From positions 1,893,501-1,957,500 of the forward strand of contig CM032229.1 of assembly GCA_019009955.1 (NCBI GenBank): DNA of 64,000 nt, given 5' to 3'. Under the pieces are notes generated by a model, which worked only from the letters and a program-made list of their open reading frames with translations, was not told where the DNA came from and ran no database searches. This DNA comes from Riptortus pedestris. Lineage: Eukaryota > Arthropoda > Insecta > Hemiptera > Alydidae. The position numbers and the translations under genes are program-made. Positions 34,561 to 46,711 of this stretch are shown piece by piece (the stretch's first letter is position 1; every line of letters starts with the position of its first letter).

Positions 34561-36110
34561 ACTGCATGTCCGTAGCCTATACATAGACCTCGTAATTACT
34601 ACTTAAAACATAAAAAATTTTTTGAAAAACTTTAATGTAGGAGACTACTGAAAATATATACAGAAAGGTGCTACTTAGTTAATATGCAAATATTTACTTT
34701 ACAAAGAAAAAAGTCGATATATCGTCCAATCGTCCCTGTCGCGAAATGCAATTAAAAAAAAGAAGAATAAATAATATTTAAATTATATTCAGACTAATTA
34801 CTCAGTCCCATTGAGAATTCGGAGTTTGTTTTGTTTACATTCTGTAATATATTCAAAAACACAACTTTATTTCCTAGTAATACAATACTATAATTCATTC
34901 TTTAATTTTACACCTATGACTTTTTATCATATGCTAAACACAATGCATGGATATACCATTACTCTCCCCCTTTTTAAGAAACTGGAGGGTGGGAGGGAAT
35001 TTACATTATTTGTATTTTAAATTTTATGTAATATAAATGAGAAAGTAAAACAATTAAGTCCCTTGGCGAGATAGTCCGTCTGTAGCCAGCGCCGATGATG
35101 AACTTTGTAGGCGCCTATCAAATATACTCAATAAGACTTCTAAATTTAGTTCAATCTTAGTAATTCATCACTAATATTGTTCAGTGTATCGACTTTAAGA
35201 GCTGTGAATATTATTTTAAAAATCTAATGACGTTAACTAGCAAATTGCCAGGAGGCTTAACTCAAAATTAGATTACACTAAATTACTGATTCAAAACTCT
35301 GCATTTGAATACTCGTATATAATAATCAAAATGAGCTTTGCGTTGTCATTACTCCAAATATAAGGTCATTTATGGCTGGTGCATGTAATGTATGAACCTC
35401 AGATTCATTACAAGTGAAGCCTTAATGCCAGATTTGCAATGGAGTGAAAGACGCTAAAAACGCTGTAGATATCCGGGAAATGAAGAAACTAGGCTTTGTT
35501 GATAACTGGAGAAACTATAAATTGTTGCCTGGAGCGGGTGGAAGGCTGGAGATTGTACCTGGAGGGATTACACTCCAAAATACTCGTCGGCCTTTCTCTA
35601 TACTTCCTCTTCTCCAGATTATACTTCGACTCAATTAGTAGTCACTCATTCTCGAGGATTATCTCCTCCAGTCCCAATATTTGAAGCAGTTCCCCCAGTG
35701 GCCGAGATTATTCCCAAATCTGAATTAATCTTTGTTAATCGCTCCTGGAACTCAACTTTCATTAATATTACAACTAGAATTAAATGTATTCGACGAATAA
35801 TTAGCATTAAAACGAAATTGGATTGGATTAAAATTACGCTTGGCCTGGTCTTTCTTCATCACCAGACCGCCAACTTTCTTCACCACTGGGATTGGAAGAT
35901 CAGTACGAGGTGAACACCGACCAATGAGGTAATATTACGAAGAAGCTTATAAAATTAGATGATTAACAAATATATGCAAAGTGTTTCGTAGGAAATGCGC
36001 TTCCAAAGTTGGGCTCACAATAGAGAATAAAATAAAAAGGGAAGGAATAGGAAGGTAGGTTGGTGCAGTATCGCCAGACGTTTGGCTAAAACATTATTCT
36101 ACAATTAAAT
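34561..36110. other. Intergenic stretch, unrecognised
   Basis: AT-rich with several 60-70 codon frames (for example 35444-35638 and 35698-35913), none with a domain I recognise. Confidence 0.35.
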
Positions 36111-36120
36111 GAGTTAAATT

Positions 36121-36309
36121 AAAGGTAACATACTCATAGTTAAAGGTAAAATACTCATAGTTAAAGGTAAAATACTCATAGTTAAAGGTAAAATACTCAT
36201 AGCTAAAGGTAAAATACTCGTAGTTAAAGGTAAAATACTCACAGTTAAAGGTAAAATACTCATAGTTAAAGGTAAAATACTCATAGTTAAAGGTAAAATA
36301 CTCATAGTT
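36121..36309. repeat. 21-bp tandem repeat, 9 copies
   Basis: The unit is AAAGGTAAAATACTCATAGT plus T, spaced exactly 21 bp, with scattered single-base changes. The period is divisible by three, so long frames stay open on the minus strand (NYEYFTF repeats). These are repeat artefacts unless expressed. Confidence 0.93.
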
Positions 36310-36329
36310 AAACCCTTGCAAAAAACGAG

Positions 36330-37240
36330 AATGAATTTTCTTGGGTATAGGGAAAGGGGGAGGGGGTTAAAAATTAATTTTTTGATGACATCAAACACAT
36401 CCTGAATTTTGTGAAGAAATATTATTCTGTTGGGTGGTTGAAGTCTGGAAAGCTGTTTTTAAATACAGAAGTTTTCATTACCGCTATCCAAGACCAAGTG
36501 ATTGCTACCAGACCATACAGACGTCATATCCTCTTTGATAGTAGTGCCTCAAACAAATCTTATGATTGTTACGGAACAAAGCTTATGAGTCCATTCAACA
36601 TATTACGGCTGGATGTGAAATACTTGCTGCGTCTGAATACTTATAAAGGCACAATAACTTGGCAAAAGTTAATAAAAATCTCTAGCAGAGGAACTCGGCA
36701 ATATTTGGTAGAGAAGAAGGTCGCTTATTATCCCTATAACCCCCAAAAATTATTGGAAAAGATAATGTAAAGATGCATTGGGATAAAGCGATGATAACTG
36801 ACCACACGTACATCATAATAATTTGGATATTATAAGGGTAGTAACCTGTAGATAACCCGTCCCAATTAGCCTAAGTTGCAAAAGTGGAAGTTAATAAATA
36901 ATAATAATAAAAAAAAATCGGATTTTCTCATTATTGATAAGATTGCTGATATTGACATTGCAGTACCCAATGATGAGAATATTCGAAAATCTTAGGCGAA
37001 AAATAATGAAAATATCAAGAATTAGCTATCGAGCTTTAAGAAGTATACAAGCCGAAGTCTGCCACAGTTACGGCAATTATAGTAATTACAAATGGAATCG
37101 TGTCAAAAATAACATTAATAGCAACGACAAATCTGACAATAGAAATTATACAAGAAGCAGAGCAAGGGCTACTTCTTGATACTGCAAGAATAATAGGAAA
37201 CTTTTTGAATTCCCCTTCACATATGTCACAATTGCAAACT
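36330..37240 (+). pseudogene. LINE C-terminal region, decayed, split by a SINE
   Basis: 36411-36560 reads SVGWLKSGKLFLNTEVF, ITAIQDQVIATRPYRRHIL and onwards. W-L-x-x-G-x-L-x-x-x-T-E and A-I-Q-D-Q-x-I-x-T-R/N-x-Y are a conserved tail motif of one LINE group. Degraded CRLC/HI-x-x-C and KVAYYPYNPQKLLE follow, then the DIAVPNDENI segment after the SINE at 36836-36915. Multiple frameshifts are present. Sequence just upstream (36340-36410) is shared with 6030-6110. Confidence 0.72.
36836..36915 (+). mobile_element. tRNA-derived SINE, 3' fragment
   Basis: It holds GGTAGTAACCTGTAGATAAC, CCGTCCCAATTAGCC, AAAGTGGAAGTTAATAAATA and an AAT/A tail. It separates two parts of the LINE remnant that are normally adjacent. 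Confidence 0.8.
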
Positions 37241-37244
37241 CAAT

Positions 37245-38020
37245 ATCGGTTGGAGGTGGAGACTCCATTTCCCCGAGGTGGATTTTACTCCAGTTTTCTG
37301 AGTATAAACCTCCCCCATTATAATAGTAATAACTAATGTTTATTTAAATCATTAAACATTTTACAAGTTTATTAAATAATAAAAGAAAGTTGTTTTGGGC
37401 TACACAACTTGGGCTTGTAGTCCGTCTGTTGAGTTAAGCTTGTCCATCCATTATTTCATATTTAGATTTAAAAGATTGAGAATAATTAATTATTAATCTT
37501 ATCAATTGGAAATGTTCGATAATTTTGGGTGACAAACAAATACTTATACAATGCCTGCATATTTTTGCGATTCAAAGTTAAAATATATTCATTGCGCCTT
37601 AATTTTGGAGAACCAGAAATTCCCTTCTGAGTTCCTACAGCACTGGACATGCTGCTATAAAAATGAAATGTACTCAACTCATTTATGTGAAACATACATA
37701 TGAATATAAAGTTTTACACACAGAATAATTTAAGTTCAGAATTTCTTCCCTTGTGTTCATAATCAGGGTTAAGGGATGTATGCTGTTCTTGATCCTAATA
37801 TAGCTACTATTTTCAATACTTAAATTGAGATGTTTGTAATTAAAGTAATTGCTGGCTTTAATCAACATATCTCCGAGCAAATTGAAATCTTAAGTTTCCC
37901 AAAAATTGTTTCTTTTTTCCTTCTCTATACACCTTTTTTTTTTTTTTTAATAAAGCTTACATCTACTCCTAGCAATTCTTGACTAATACATTCCTAGTCT
38001 GTAAACCAATTAGCCTGTTT
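37245..38020. other. AT-rich stretch, no gene
   Basis: Only short AT-rich frames are seen on the minus strand (37486-37695 and 37683-37880), without recognisable motifs. Confidence 0.4.
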
Positions 38021-38022
38021 TT

Positions 38023-38698
38023 AGTAGATTTCGAAAAATTTGCTCAAAAGTCCTCCGATCCTTACTAGGCGATGACGAAAATGAGGTCCGTTCAAAATCA
38101 TATATATCCGACCCGAGAAAGTGGGGGAACTTCGAAAATTCATATATCTCCGTTATTATACATCGGATGAAAAAATTGTATAGAATCAATCTTATTGCAA
38201 ATGTTGTTATGTAAGTTTTTTTTTTTTTTTTTTCATAAACTTGATTATTAACCTTTATATTTGCATGTTTTTAGTTCTCGACCTTCAGTAAACCCCCGCA
38301 CCTCCTAATGTCATATTAACAACAAGTTGTTACATCAGGAGGACTTTATTTGAAACTTAAATACCAAATTTCATTACAATTGACTTTTACTCTTTGAATA
38401 TGTTAAATGATGATGACGTCATCGTTTAAGATTTTACGCTCTTAACTCGAAAAAGTTTCTTTGTTCTACACCATACTCGATATTTAATTGTTTCATTCAA
38501 CGCTAAATGTCATTCTAGTTAATGGCTGAAATGTACCCAGAATAGGCGGAGCTAGAGAAGGGGGGGATTTGAAATTTCAAAATATACCCCTCACTTCAAG
38601 TAGAAGTAGAGAATATATGCTGAGATGGGGTCAGTAGTGTGTCATTCCAACACGGGGGAAATCTGCTTAGTTTACGCAGCCCCTGCGTGACGTACTTT
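38023..38698 (+). mobile_element. HINE copy, A-type 5' with B-type 3'
   Basis: The 5' part (AGTAGATTTCGAAAAATTTG, GATGACGAAAATGAGGTCCG) is A-type. After 38400 the body (TTTTACGCTCTTAACTCGAA, ATGGCTGAAATGTACCCAG) is B-type. It ends GGGGGAAATCTGCTTAGTTT, then ACGCAGCCCCTGCGT and GACGTACTTT. The central microsatellite is nearly absent. Confidence 0.75.
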
Positions 38699-39099
38699 CA
38701 AATTACATGCTCAGCGATTATTCTGGGCAAATAACTATAATATGAAAAAATAAGGCGGGTAACGTTTAGTCTCTGAAAACCGAATATAATCTAGACAGTT
38801 TTTTGGAAAGGAGAAAATTCTTTTAATGCAATACTTTTGAAATGACTCACCCTCATCGTATTTTTGATTACCCCAGAATTGCGCCCCATAACATATAACT
38901 GCCGTGATAGTTAAATATTTCTTATGTTTTCATTTGAAAAGAAGCCCGCATAGCTTTTAGATCTTTATAATCAAAACAATAATAGTATGTTGCTCACATT
39001 AACAATTTTAATGTTTTCCTTTATTTGGTAAGTCTATTACCGTTTACATCCCCGTTTACTAGGATTTAACGGAGGACTAGTTTTATCAGTGTAGCCCAT

Positions 39100-39545
39100 T
39101 TTAATTAAGGCTGAAAAGTGCAAATATCTTGGTTAATATTCATAATTGAGAAAATACGAATAAAACAATATTTATAGGTGAATAAAGTTTCAATAAGATA
39201 CGTCATATAAGATTTAACGATCCGATGTATAATTACAGAGATATTTTGAAATTTCTGAATTCCCTCATCTCTAATTTCCTTACTTCCTGCAAGTCAGATT
39301 TTAGCCGTTAATGAACTTCATCATTAGTTCTACATAAAACGTTTATATATCGAGTTTTATGTATATATATTTGCCTGTTACAGCCCTTGCGGTCAAAATG
39401 TTTGACTTTTAGTTACCAAACTATTATTACTACTTTTGAGTTCATTTTTGTCATTTTCTAGGTAGGGTTGATGGACATTTGCGGGAAATTTTTGAGAGAA
39501 CATTTTCATGAGAACAACGTCAATACCTTTCAGAACAACCGGTTA
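39100..39545 (-). mobile_element. HINE-A copy, degenerate
   Basis: Reversed blocks: TGCAAATATCTTGGTTAATA, AACAATATTTATAG, TTAGCCGTTAATGAACTTCA, then TCTAGGTAGGGTTGATGGAC and GAACAACGTCAATACC. The terminal hairpin is missing. Confidence 0.6.
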
Positions 39546-39589
39546 AAATGGGAGTCACGTGGTATATAAGTATAAAAACATATAAAGTA

Positions 39590-41426
39590 CTAGCTCAGAT
39601 ACCCGGCTTCGCCCGGGAATTCATTTGAGGCTGAATGGTGATGGTATTTTTTGGCAAGGCTTTACTTTGCAAACTATTTTGATATTTTTAAGGGTTTATA
39701 CCCGTTGTTGGCATTTTTTAATACTAAAATTAATTTTTTATGTAAGACTTCACTGTTTAAACCATAATCATGGGTAGCATTTATTACAATTAAATATCAT
39801 CTATAATGAACATATTTCCCTCCAAATGCCAATCTGAGCTCACATAGTATAGGCAAAGTTTTGCACGTAAGATTATATTTGAATAGTGAATCTCACTGGA
39901 AATCGCTTCCAGGAATGCCAGACGGGAAATAAGTTAACTCAATTAACTGGTCCCGTCATCTTCCGCTCCCGCATGAGACTTCTCAACAGTCTTCTACTTA
40001 TATTATTGATGCAAAACATTATTTTATAATTTATCTACCGGATGGAATTAAATAATAGTGGTACCCTGAAAATATCATATCGAGTTTAAACGCATATTGT
40101 TTTTTGTCATAATGACATTACCATTAACGTTTAATTGTTATTATATTAGAAATTTGTTTCAATAACTTCAAGGTTCATTATAGAAATTAAATAATGGAAA
40201 TGCTCTTATAGTTTATATTTCTATTGGAAATAAATAACAAAGTTATTTTCTAGGAAAAATAAATAAATGAGAAGGGGATGACGAAGATTTATAACCTCAC
40301 TAATCCGAATCATACTTTGAACTATCATATAAGACGAAAACATCACATCATTTGTCATAATATTCATTTATTAAAACCCCTTAAATAAGTACTAATATAA
40401 TTATTGACTCCCGTTTAGCGTATATCCCGTGTTTACTTCATTTTACGACAAAAGTGAATGCACACAAAAGTTACTCTAAATAACAAAGTAAACAACTTTT
40501 GTTACGTGCACGTTTGCCGAAAAACAAATAGAAAATACAAAAGACGGTTTTTCATTTCAGCCTCTCTTATAATCCCCACTCCCCTTTGAATCTAAAATTT
40601 TTAATATAGCTTATAATCATGGAAGAATTAATGCTTATTCACATACCGAGTTTTACTAAGTTCGGTTCAATCGTTAGTTCCCAACAAAATTGTTGGCTCC
40701 CGCTTTAGATTTTAGTGTATATCTCGTTTATACTTTTCTATACGACAAAAGTGAATATAACAAAAGTTACTGAAAATAACAAAATAAACAACTTTTGTCA
40801 TGTGCATGTTTGTCGAAAAACCAATAGGAAACAAAATATCACTACTGTTAATTGCAGGCCTCCCTTACAAACCCCACTCCTGCTCGTCCATAGAAATGTT
40901 GGTTTGGCTTATGATAATTAAGGCGTCAATTCTAATAAACATACCGAGTTATATTTAGTTCGGTTGAGTCTTTTGAGCCCAATAAAATTAATGACTTCCG
41001 CTATAGTTTTTAGCTTATAACTCATTTATACTTCGGCTTACGAGAAAAGTGTATATAACAAAAGTTACTCTAAATAACAAAATAAACAACTTTTGTTATG
41101 TGCATATTTGCCGAAAAACCAATAGAAAACGAAATATCGCTATTTTTAATTTCAGGCTTCCCTTATAACCCCCACCCTTGTTCGCCTCAGAGAAAATTAA
41201 TATAGCCTAAAGTCTAAGTTGGGTTAGTAGTAATATACATACCAAGTTTCATAAAATTCGGTTCAGCCGTTTATGCGTGAAAAGGTAACAAACAAACAAA
41301 CAAACATACACGAAAGAAACAAAATGCAGATATGGTGTCTATGACATGTGAAACGAAAAGTTATCGTGAAATTTCGCGAAAAAAATCAATGTACAGACAG
41401 AGGTTACAATTTTATATATATATAGA
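39590..41426 (-). mobile_element. Helitron family 2, 1.8-kb copy with three internal repeats
   Basis: The 3' end on the minus strand is CCCGGGCGAAGCCGGG hairpin, TATCTGAG, CTAG (39593-39590), followed by T. The 5' end is TCTATATATATAAAATTGTA at 41426 with A before it. Both ends obey the Helitron A|T rule with no target duplication. Three internal blocks spaced about 298 bp (CCTCCCTTATAACCCCCACT-like at about 40560, 40858, 41156) are tandem repeats of non-coding sequence. No Rep or helicase remnant was seen, so it is a non-autonomous element. Confidence 0.87.
40415..41200. repeat. ~298-bp internal tandem repeats of Helitron family 2
   Basis: Each unit holds TTCGGTTCAATCG or similar, GACAAAAGTG, AACAAAAGTTACTCTAAATA, ACAAAATAAACAACTTTTGT and a CCTCCCTTATAACCCCCACT motif. 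There are three units here, three in the copy at 47378 and one in the copy at 15096. Confidence 0.82.
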
Positions 41427-41429
41427 TAG

Positions 41430-42070
41430 ATAAGTATATCTGACAATATCTTTAACAGATTGTTAAAACACTGCAGAAAATGCAGGCATTGAGGAAGACT
41501 TTAAAGATCTTAGAGGCTCTGGAAAGAATGGGACTGGAACCATAATTATCGATATTAATTAAATGGTGGTATTGGAGTGGGGATGAATGGTAGCCTGGCT
41601 TTGAACATAGCGCACGACCCGGAGGGGAAAAGGGGAGAACAACGTTATTAAAAAGTAAAAAATATGAAGAAGATATGAGGTGTAAAATATATGGCTGGCA
41701 TGGAATTAAAATAAAGGTGAAGGAGGCGCGATAGGTGACTACAGGTAATGATGGATTTGGCACGAAAGTCGTGAGCTTTTCGATAAAGAAACCGTTGGTC
41801 AGCTATCTCCAGCCGAGATTGCTGTGGCAGTATTTCTCCACGAGATCTACAGATGGGAACACCTACCCTCTATTTATAGATATATACTCTACACAACTAT
41901 TTAGCTAACCCTACGCTCATATACACACAGCTGTTTCAAATATGATTGATAGCCCTTTGAAATTAAATTATATATTTTTCCAAGAATTGTCGAGGTATTC
42001 CAATTCAACTCTCAAATGTAAAATGTTCATAAATGCCTCGTTTTTATTTCAATACCCTTATTTTATATGC
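41430..42070. other. Intergenic stretch, unrecognised
   Basis: No convincing gene or repeat was seen. A 103-codon minus-strand frame at 41452-41763 lacks any motif I know. Confidence 0.35.
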
Positions 42071-42071
42071 T

Positions 42072-43510
42072 ATGAAATGAAATGAGTTTATTTACATTAA
42101 ATGTTATCATAAAATAATAGGACAAAACTGTTTCTAATGTTATGTAAATTATTCTTTTTACTATTTATTGAATAGTACTATTAGTAATACTTATATAATG
42201 CATTCGTTAAAACATTATGTCATATTCTAAGAATACATAGTATAAAATTCATCGATTTAAAACATTATATAATAAGTTAGTTTAATTAACTATCTTAATG
42301 CAACTCTAAATATGTACAATCTTTTTGAAACTCTAAAAAATATTATTTTTTACTTGTTGACATGCAAATGTACTAAACGATGACAATATTTTTATAAATG
42401 ATGAAAAACTTTCCCAGCTTATAGACACAATATACCGGATCACAAATTATTATAGAACGATATTTATGACAAATATTTGGTAGCTTTATTTAATAATTGG
42501 ATATTTTTAAAAGTATTCATCTTGTGTATATAACACCCGTCATACACGAAGTTTTTAAATTTATTTTTAAACGAAGAGTATTTTTTAAAGATTTGATACA
42601 TTCGGGCAGAGCGTTAATAAGTTTTACTCGGGAAATGATACGCTTTTCTGGAAATATTTATGTTTGTGTTGGGGGACTTGAAGCATATTCTTGTATATTA
42701 TTTTATGATTATGTGTTATCCTATTTTTATAAGCAAATTTAATTTTTGTTTCACAAATAATATTGTTTGGTGCGTATATATTGAGGGAAAAGTCATTATT
42801 TTTGTCTCCTAAATAAGTGGACACCAGGAGTCTCTCATCTTTCTGTTTTATATAAACCTTATTGCTCTCTTTTGCAATTTAAATATTAAAATATGATTTT
42901 TGGAGTTGCCTCAATGCGTAACACTATACGTTAACCAACTATGGAAATATCTATAGTATCTTAATAATAGACTTTCTATTAGAAGATATTTTTTAACTTA
43001 TTTTAATAAGAAGCAATGAGATTTATCTTCTTCCTCAATTCTTAAATATGATTGCACCAGTCAAGGCGTTTGTCCACAGTCAATCCTAAAAACTTTATCT
43101 TGGGGTGATATTTCACAGTTAATAATTGAGATCCCTCCTTAAGAATATGAGCAATGTTTTCTGAAATCTAGGATATTTGTTTTGGAGACGTTCATAGCTA
43201 GCTTATTAGCCATTAACCAATCACATAATGATTTAATAGTAACAGAGCCATCTGGTTGGGCCTGTACCTTTTATAATTATACTGGTATCATCAGTATAAG
43301 TAATAGGTTTTGTTGGTAAAACGTTAGCTGTGAGGTCGTTTATATATATTAAAAACAGTAATGGATCTAATACTGTACCTTGGGGAACACCGCATATAAT
43401 TGTTTGCCATTCTGAAATATTTTTATATCCACTGATATCATCAACTTCTATTTTCTGTTTACGGTTACAGAGATAAGAGCAAATGCGCGGAATGATGTCG
43501 CATAATAAAC
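42072..43510 (-). pseudogene. Non-LTR retrotransposon with reverse transcriptase remains
   Basis: On the minus strand around 43395-43270 it reads CGVPQGTVLDPLLFLIYIND, followed by ITYTDDTSII. These are G-V-P-Q-G-S-V-L-G-P-L-L-F and the Y-A-D-D catalytic motif (Ala to Thr here) of CR1/Jockey/L2-group RTs. Further on, KTNILDFRK and, near 42640-42560, a tail resembling KLINALPECIKSLK match the conserved end of such proteins. The 3' tail TCATTTCATTTCATAG (reversed, near 42073) looks like a LINE end. Many stops and frameshifts are present and the 5' part is missing. Confidence 0.8.
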
Positions 43511-44020
43511 TATATTTTTATATATCTGAGAAACTCAAACTCCATTTACTAAAATGAACTACTTCAGAGACAAATGACTAATTCAGATCGTTGATTTCTA
43601 GGCAGTTATAATCAAATGCTTCAGACAAGTGTATTTAAATTAAACTATAAAAAATATCCTCATGATTGAAGAATATTTAGTCACTGGAAGCCATTTTATT
43701 TTGGTTTTATATTTGCATAGGGGCTCCAAGGTAATTTTACTTTGGGATTGTTGTTCCGTTGTAATTTCTCTGATGATTTAATTTAGCCTGACGCAGTGGA
43801 ACCTCAAAAGGTTAAGAGCTAATTAACCTTTTGGAAAATTATTTTCCCTATTCATTCAATAAAAACTAAGAAAATGTTTTATAGAATAAATTTCTGTTAA
43901 ATTTAGTTTTTACTATTTATTCTTTTAAATGTCTAATTGAGTAAATAGTATAACTGAATAAAAAAGAATAATTGTCTAACATAGATTAAATTTCTGCGCT
44001 TTTTAATTAAACATGAATTA
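43511..44020. other. AT-rich stretch, no gene
   Basis: I recognise nothing here. Confidence 0.4.
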
Positions 44021-44024
44021 TACG

Positions 44025-44798
44025 TTTTAGCAGATTTCCCATAAGGGAAATCAGCTATTGAGGTCGTACTCATGACGCGAGTTTCGACAAATTTCTTCAA
44101 ATGTCCATCGATCCTACCCAGAAGATGACGAAAATGAGGTCCGCTCAAAATTATTTATATATATAATATAAACTCTGAATTTAATCGTTTTATGTAAAAA
44201 GGAAGATCAAGTTCGTTAATGGGAGAAAGCGGGCCCGTGGGAGGGGTGGGTGTAGAGGAGGATTTTTGATAATTCGAATTATCTCCGTTATTATGCGTCG
44301 GATCGAAAAATTCTAAAGAATCAATCTTATTGCAAATTAAATTTACTATAAATATTATTGTATACATTTATTCTGTATTTTGAATATTAACCGAGATATT
44401 TGCATTTTTATGAAGTGTGTGGTCAAGTATAGTTCGGGTTAGGTCGGCCATTTCCGTCGGCTCAGGTGGGAGGCTTCTTCTAACCTTACCTATCCTGTCT
44501 AACCTTACCTTCTTCTTCTTTACTTTGCGAGATTTATGCAAATATGTTCTTTTCATCCGCCCCCTCCCCCCTTCTTTATTTCTTGGACTACTAAAATTTG
44601 AGTTAGTAAAATATAAATTATTCTTACAATTCAGAAGCCGTTTCAGTTGGGAATTTATTTTAACTAACTGAAAGATTTCTCATTACCGTTTGTATTTAAT
44701 CACGGTGGTTTTGTGTTACCAGCAGGCAGATTTCCCTATTGTAAAACTTCACATGGGAAATCTGCTTAGTTTACGCAGGCCCTGCGTGACGGACTTTT
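44025..44798 (+). mobile_element. HINE-A copy, full length
   Basis: It runs from TTTTAGCAGATTTCCCATAA to the hairpin region TTACGCAGGCCCTGCGTGAC and GGACTTTTT. The central TA block is very short (about 44155-44170). It carries an insertion of about 240 bp (about 44460-44700) relative to other copies, between the GGCCATTTCCGT block and the final GCAGATTTCCCTATTG. Confidence 0.85.
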
Positions 44799-44799
44799 T

Positions 44800-45478
44800 A
44801 TTCTCCTGCTGCGTTTTGTAGTTTCATATTGGCGTAGGGGAACATTTATAGGATTAGCATTGTTAATTCCGAGAAGTGGGGGACAAGAACAACTTTTTAA
44901 TTTCCTTGAATATGATAATTATATTTGACAATGTAAAATTCTTTAAGGGGTCTGCTGGGAAATTCATTTTGAGAAATTTGTAGTTAATCATCGTTCTTAC
45001 CGTAAACAGTAGACAGTGAAATAAATTGACGGTTTTAAACGGATGAAAATCGAGTAATGTAGACCATCGATATAACATATCAAAATATCAACGATATTTG
45101 TATGAGTCGATAGTTAGGTCGACTTTTGATGAAAAGGACAACAATATCTGTACATTAGTAAGTCCAGCAACGTAACAATTACTCTTTGTCGTTGTACTTG
45201 TCCGCTAACAGCATTATAATTCATCAGAAATCACAAACAAAGTACATAGGCCTAACATTAGTTACTTATTTTCCACCACCTTAAGCCACTGAGCCTAACA
45301 GGGACGAGGAATCAACAGGTTACCAGCAATAAGGATCTAACATTGGATGAGGGATTATCTTGGATACCTTATATCACCCTAGACAGACTGAAATTGGTTC
45401 GATAGAAGACACCTACTGGGCAACAACTAATTATCGTTAAATAAGGAACGACTCTTATTCACAACAGTACTTCGACTG
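44800..45478. other. Intergenic stretch, unrecognised
   Basis: No element or gene is supported. Confidence 0.35.
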
Positions 45479-45479
45479 T

Positions 45480-45615
45480 ATTTCTCACTTGGTTAAACCA
45501 ATAGTCGAGAGTTCAATTATCATCTAGTAAATTATCTATTAAATAAAATCCTTAGTTCCACGCTGGTTAGAAAAGGGTGGTAACCTGTAGATAACCCGCC
45601 AATAAACAGCAAAAA
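45480..45615 (+). mobile_element. tRNA-derived SINE, partial
   Basis: It has GGTTAAACCAATAGTCGAGA with a degraded B-box, then CACGCTGGTTAGAAAAGGGT and GGTAACCTGTAGATAACCCG. Confidence 0.7.
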
Positions 45616-46425
45616 CATACACCTGTTTGTTTAAATGGTATAGAACTTTAGTGTACCACAACTACGAAAATTTCGTTCAAGATTCTAAACCTCAAATCTA
45701 AATTACTCCGAAATTTCAAAGATTATTCATTTTGCGTTTAATCCAATTTAAACATTTAATTTAAGCATTCCATTCCAAACATTGAATTTGAACTCCAATC
45801 ATTTTGCTCAACCCAAACTCCCAGAAACATGAGACGACGATTTAAATCCTAAACGGGTAGAGATCTTGTGAAGTGTATGTCCTGAATACGATCATTAATG
45901 CATATGAAAAATCATGTCATAATGAAAACTGCTTTCATTCGCATGTGAGTTGAGTCACTGTAGGTTTGTTCGCCTCTAGTCAATCAACGCCTCAATCACT
46001 CTACATGAAATGGTATCTCATATACCTTTATTATCTACCTTCTAGTTTATACAATAAACGTATAAATACAAATTTAATATTCACGAGTATAATTAAATCA
46101 ACACAGGTTTGTTATTAAAGTCAAATTAAATTAAGAATATTTCTAAATGAGGTGAAGCTGATAAAGAATGGAGTATCCAGTAGAAAGTTGTTTTATAAGT
46201 GGCTTCGACAAGTCAGGGCCGCCATCTAGATTAGGAAAAATTAGTGTGTCACAATGATAAATGTAATAATTATGAAGCAACTCAAATACCACCATATTGA
46301 AGCATAGTTTCCCCAATATGGCTCAGGACTCAACTAATTGCCATCGGATTTTAAACAAATTTGGATGATGATAATTTACTCGGATAGTAAAGAATTATAT
46401 CGCCTATTAACTTATTTCCTTTTGC
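45616..46425. other. AT-rich stretch, no gene
   Basis: I recognise nothing here. Confidence 0.35.
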
Positions 46426-46525
46426 GGAGCTCTTGAGGTTGTACTCATATCGCCATTTTCGAAAAATGTCTCCAAATGTCCATCGGTCCTACACAAATGT
46501 TGAAGAAAATAAGATCCGTATAAAA

Positions 46526-46561
<36 letters not shown>

Positions 46562-46711
46562 TTTTATACACACATACATAGATACATACATCGTGACTTC
46601 GTTTTCGTCATCTACTAGGTTGGATCAGTGTTCATTTGAAGATATTTTTCGTAAATCGCATCTTAATGTGAACCTCAATAGCCGATTTGCCTCATGGAAA
46701 ATCGCCTAAAA
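46426..46711. mobile_element. Two HINE-A 5' halves head to head around (TA)n
   Basis: 46426-46527 reads forward (CTTGAGGTTGTACTCATATC, CAAATGTCCATCGGTCCTAC). 46593-46711 reads the same blocks in reverse (TTTTCGTCATCTACTAGGTT, GAACCTCAATAGCCGATTTG). A (TA)n core at 46530-46558 separates them. Together they form a large imperfect palindrome. Confidence 0.78.

Noticed and set aside
36114..36398. Minus-strand 94-codon protein with repeated LTMSILP
   Set aside because: It is generated by the 21-bp tandem repeat.
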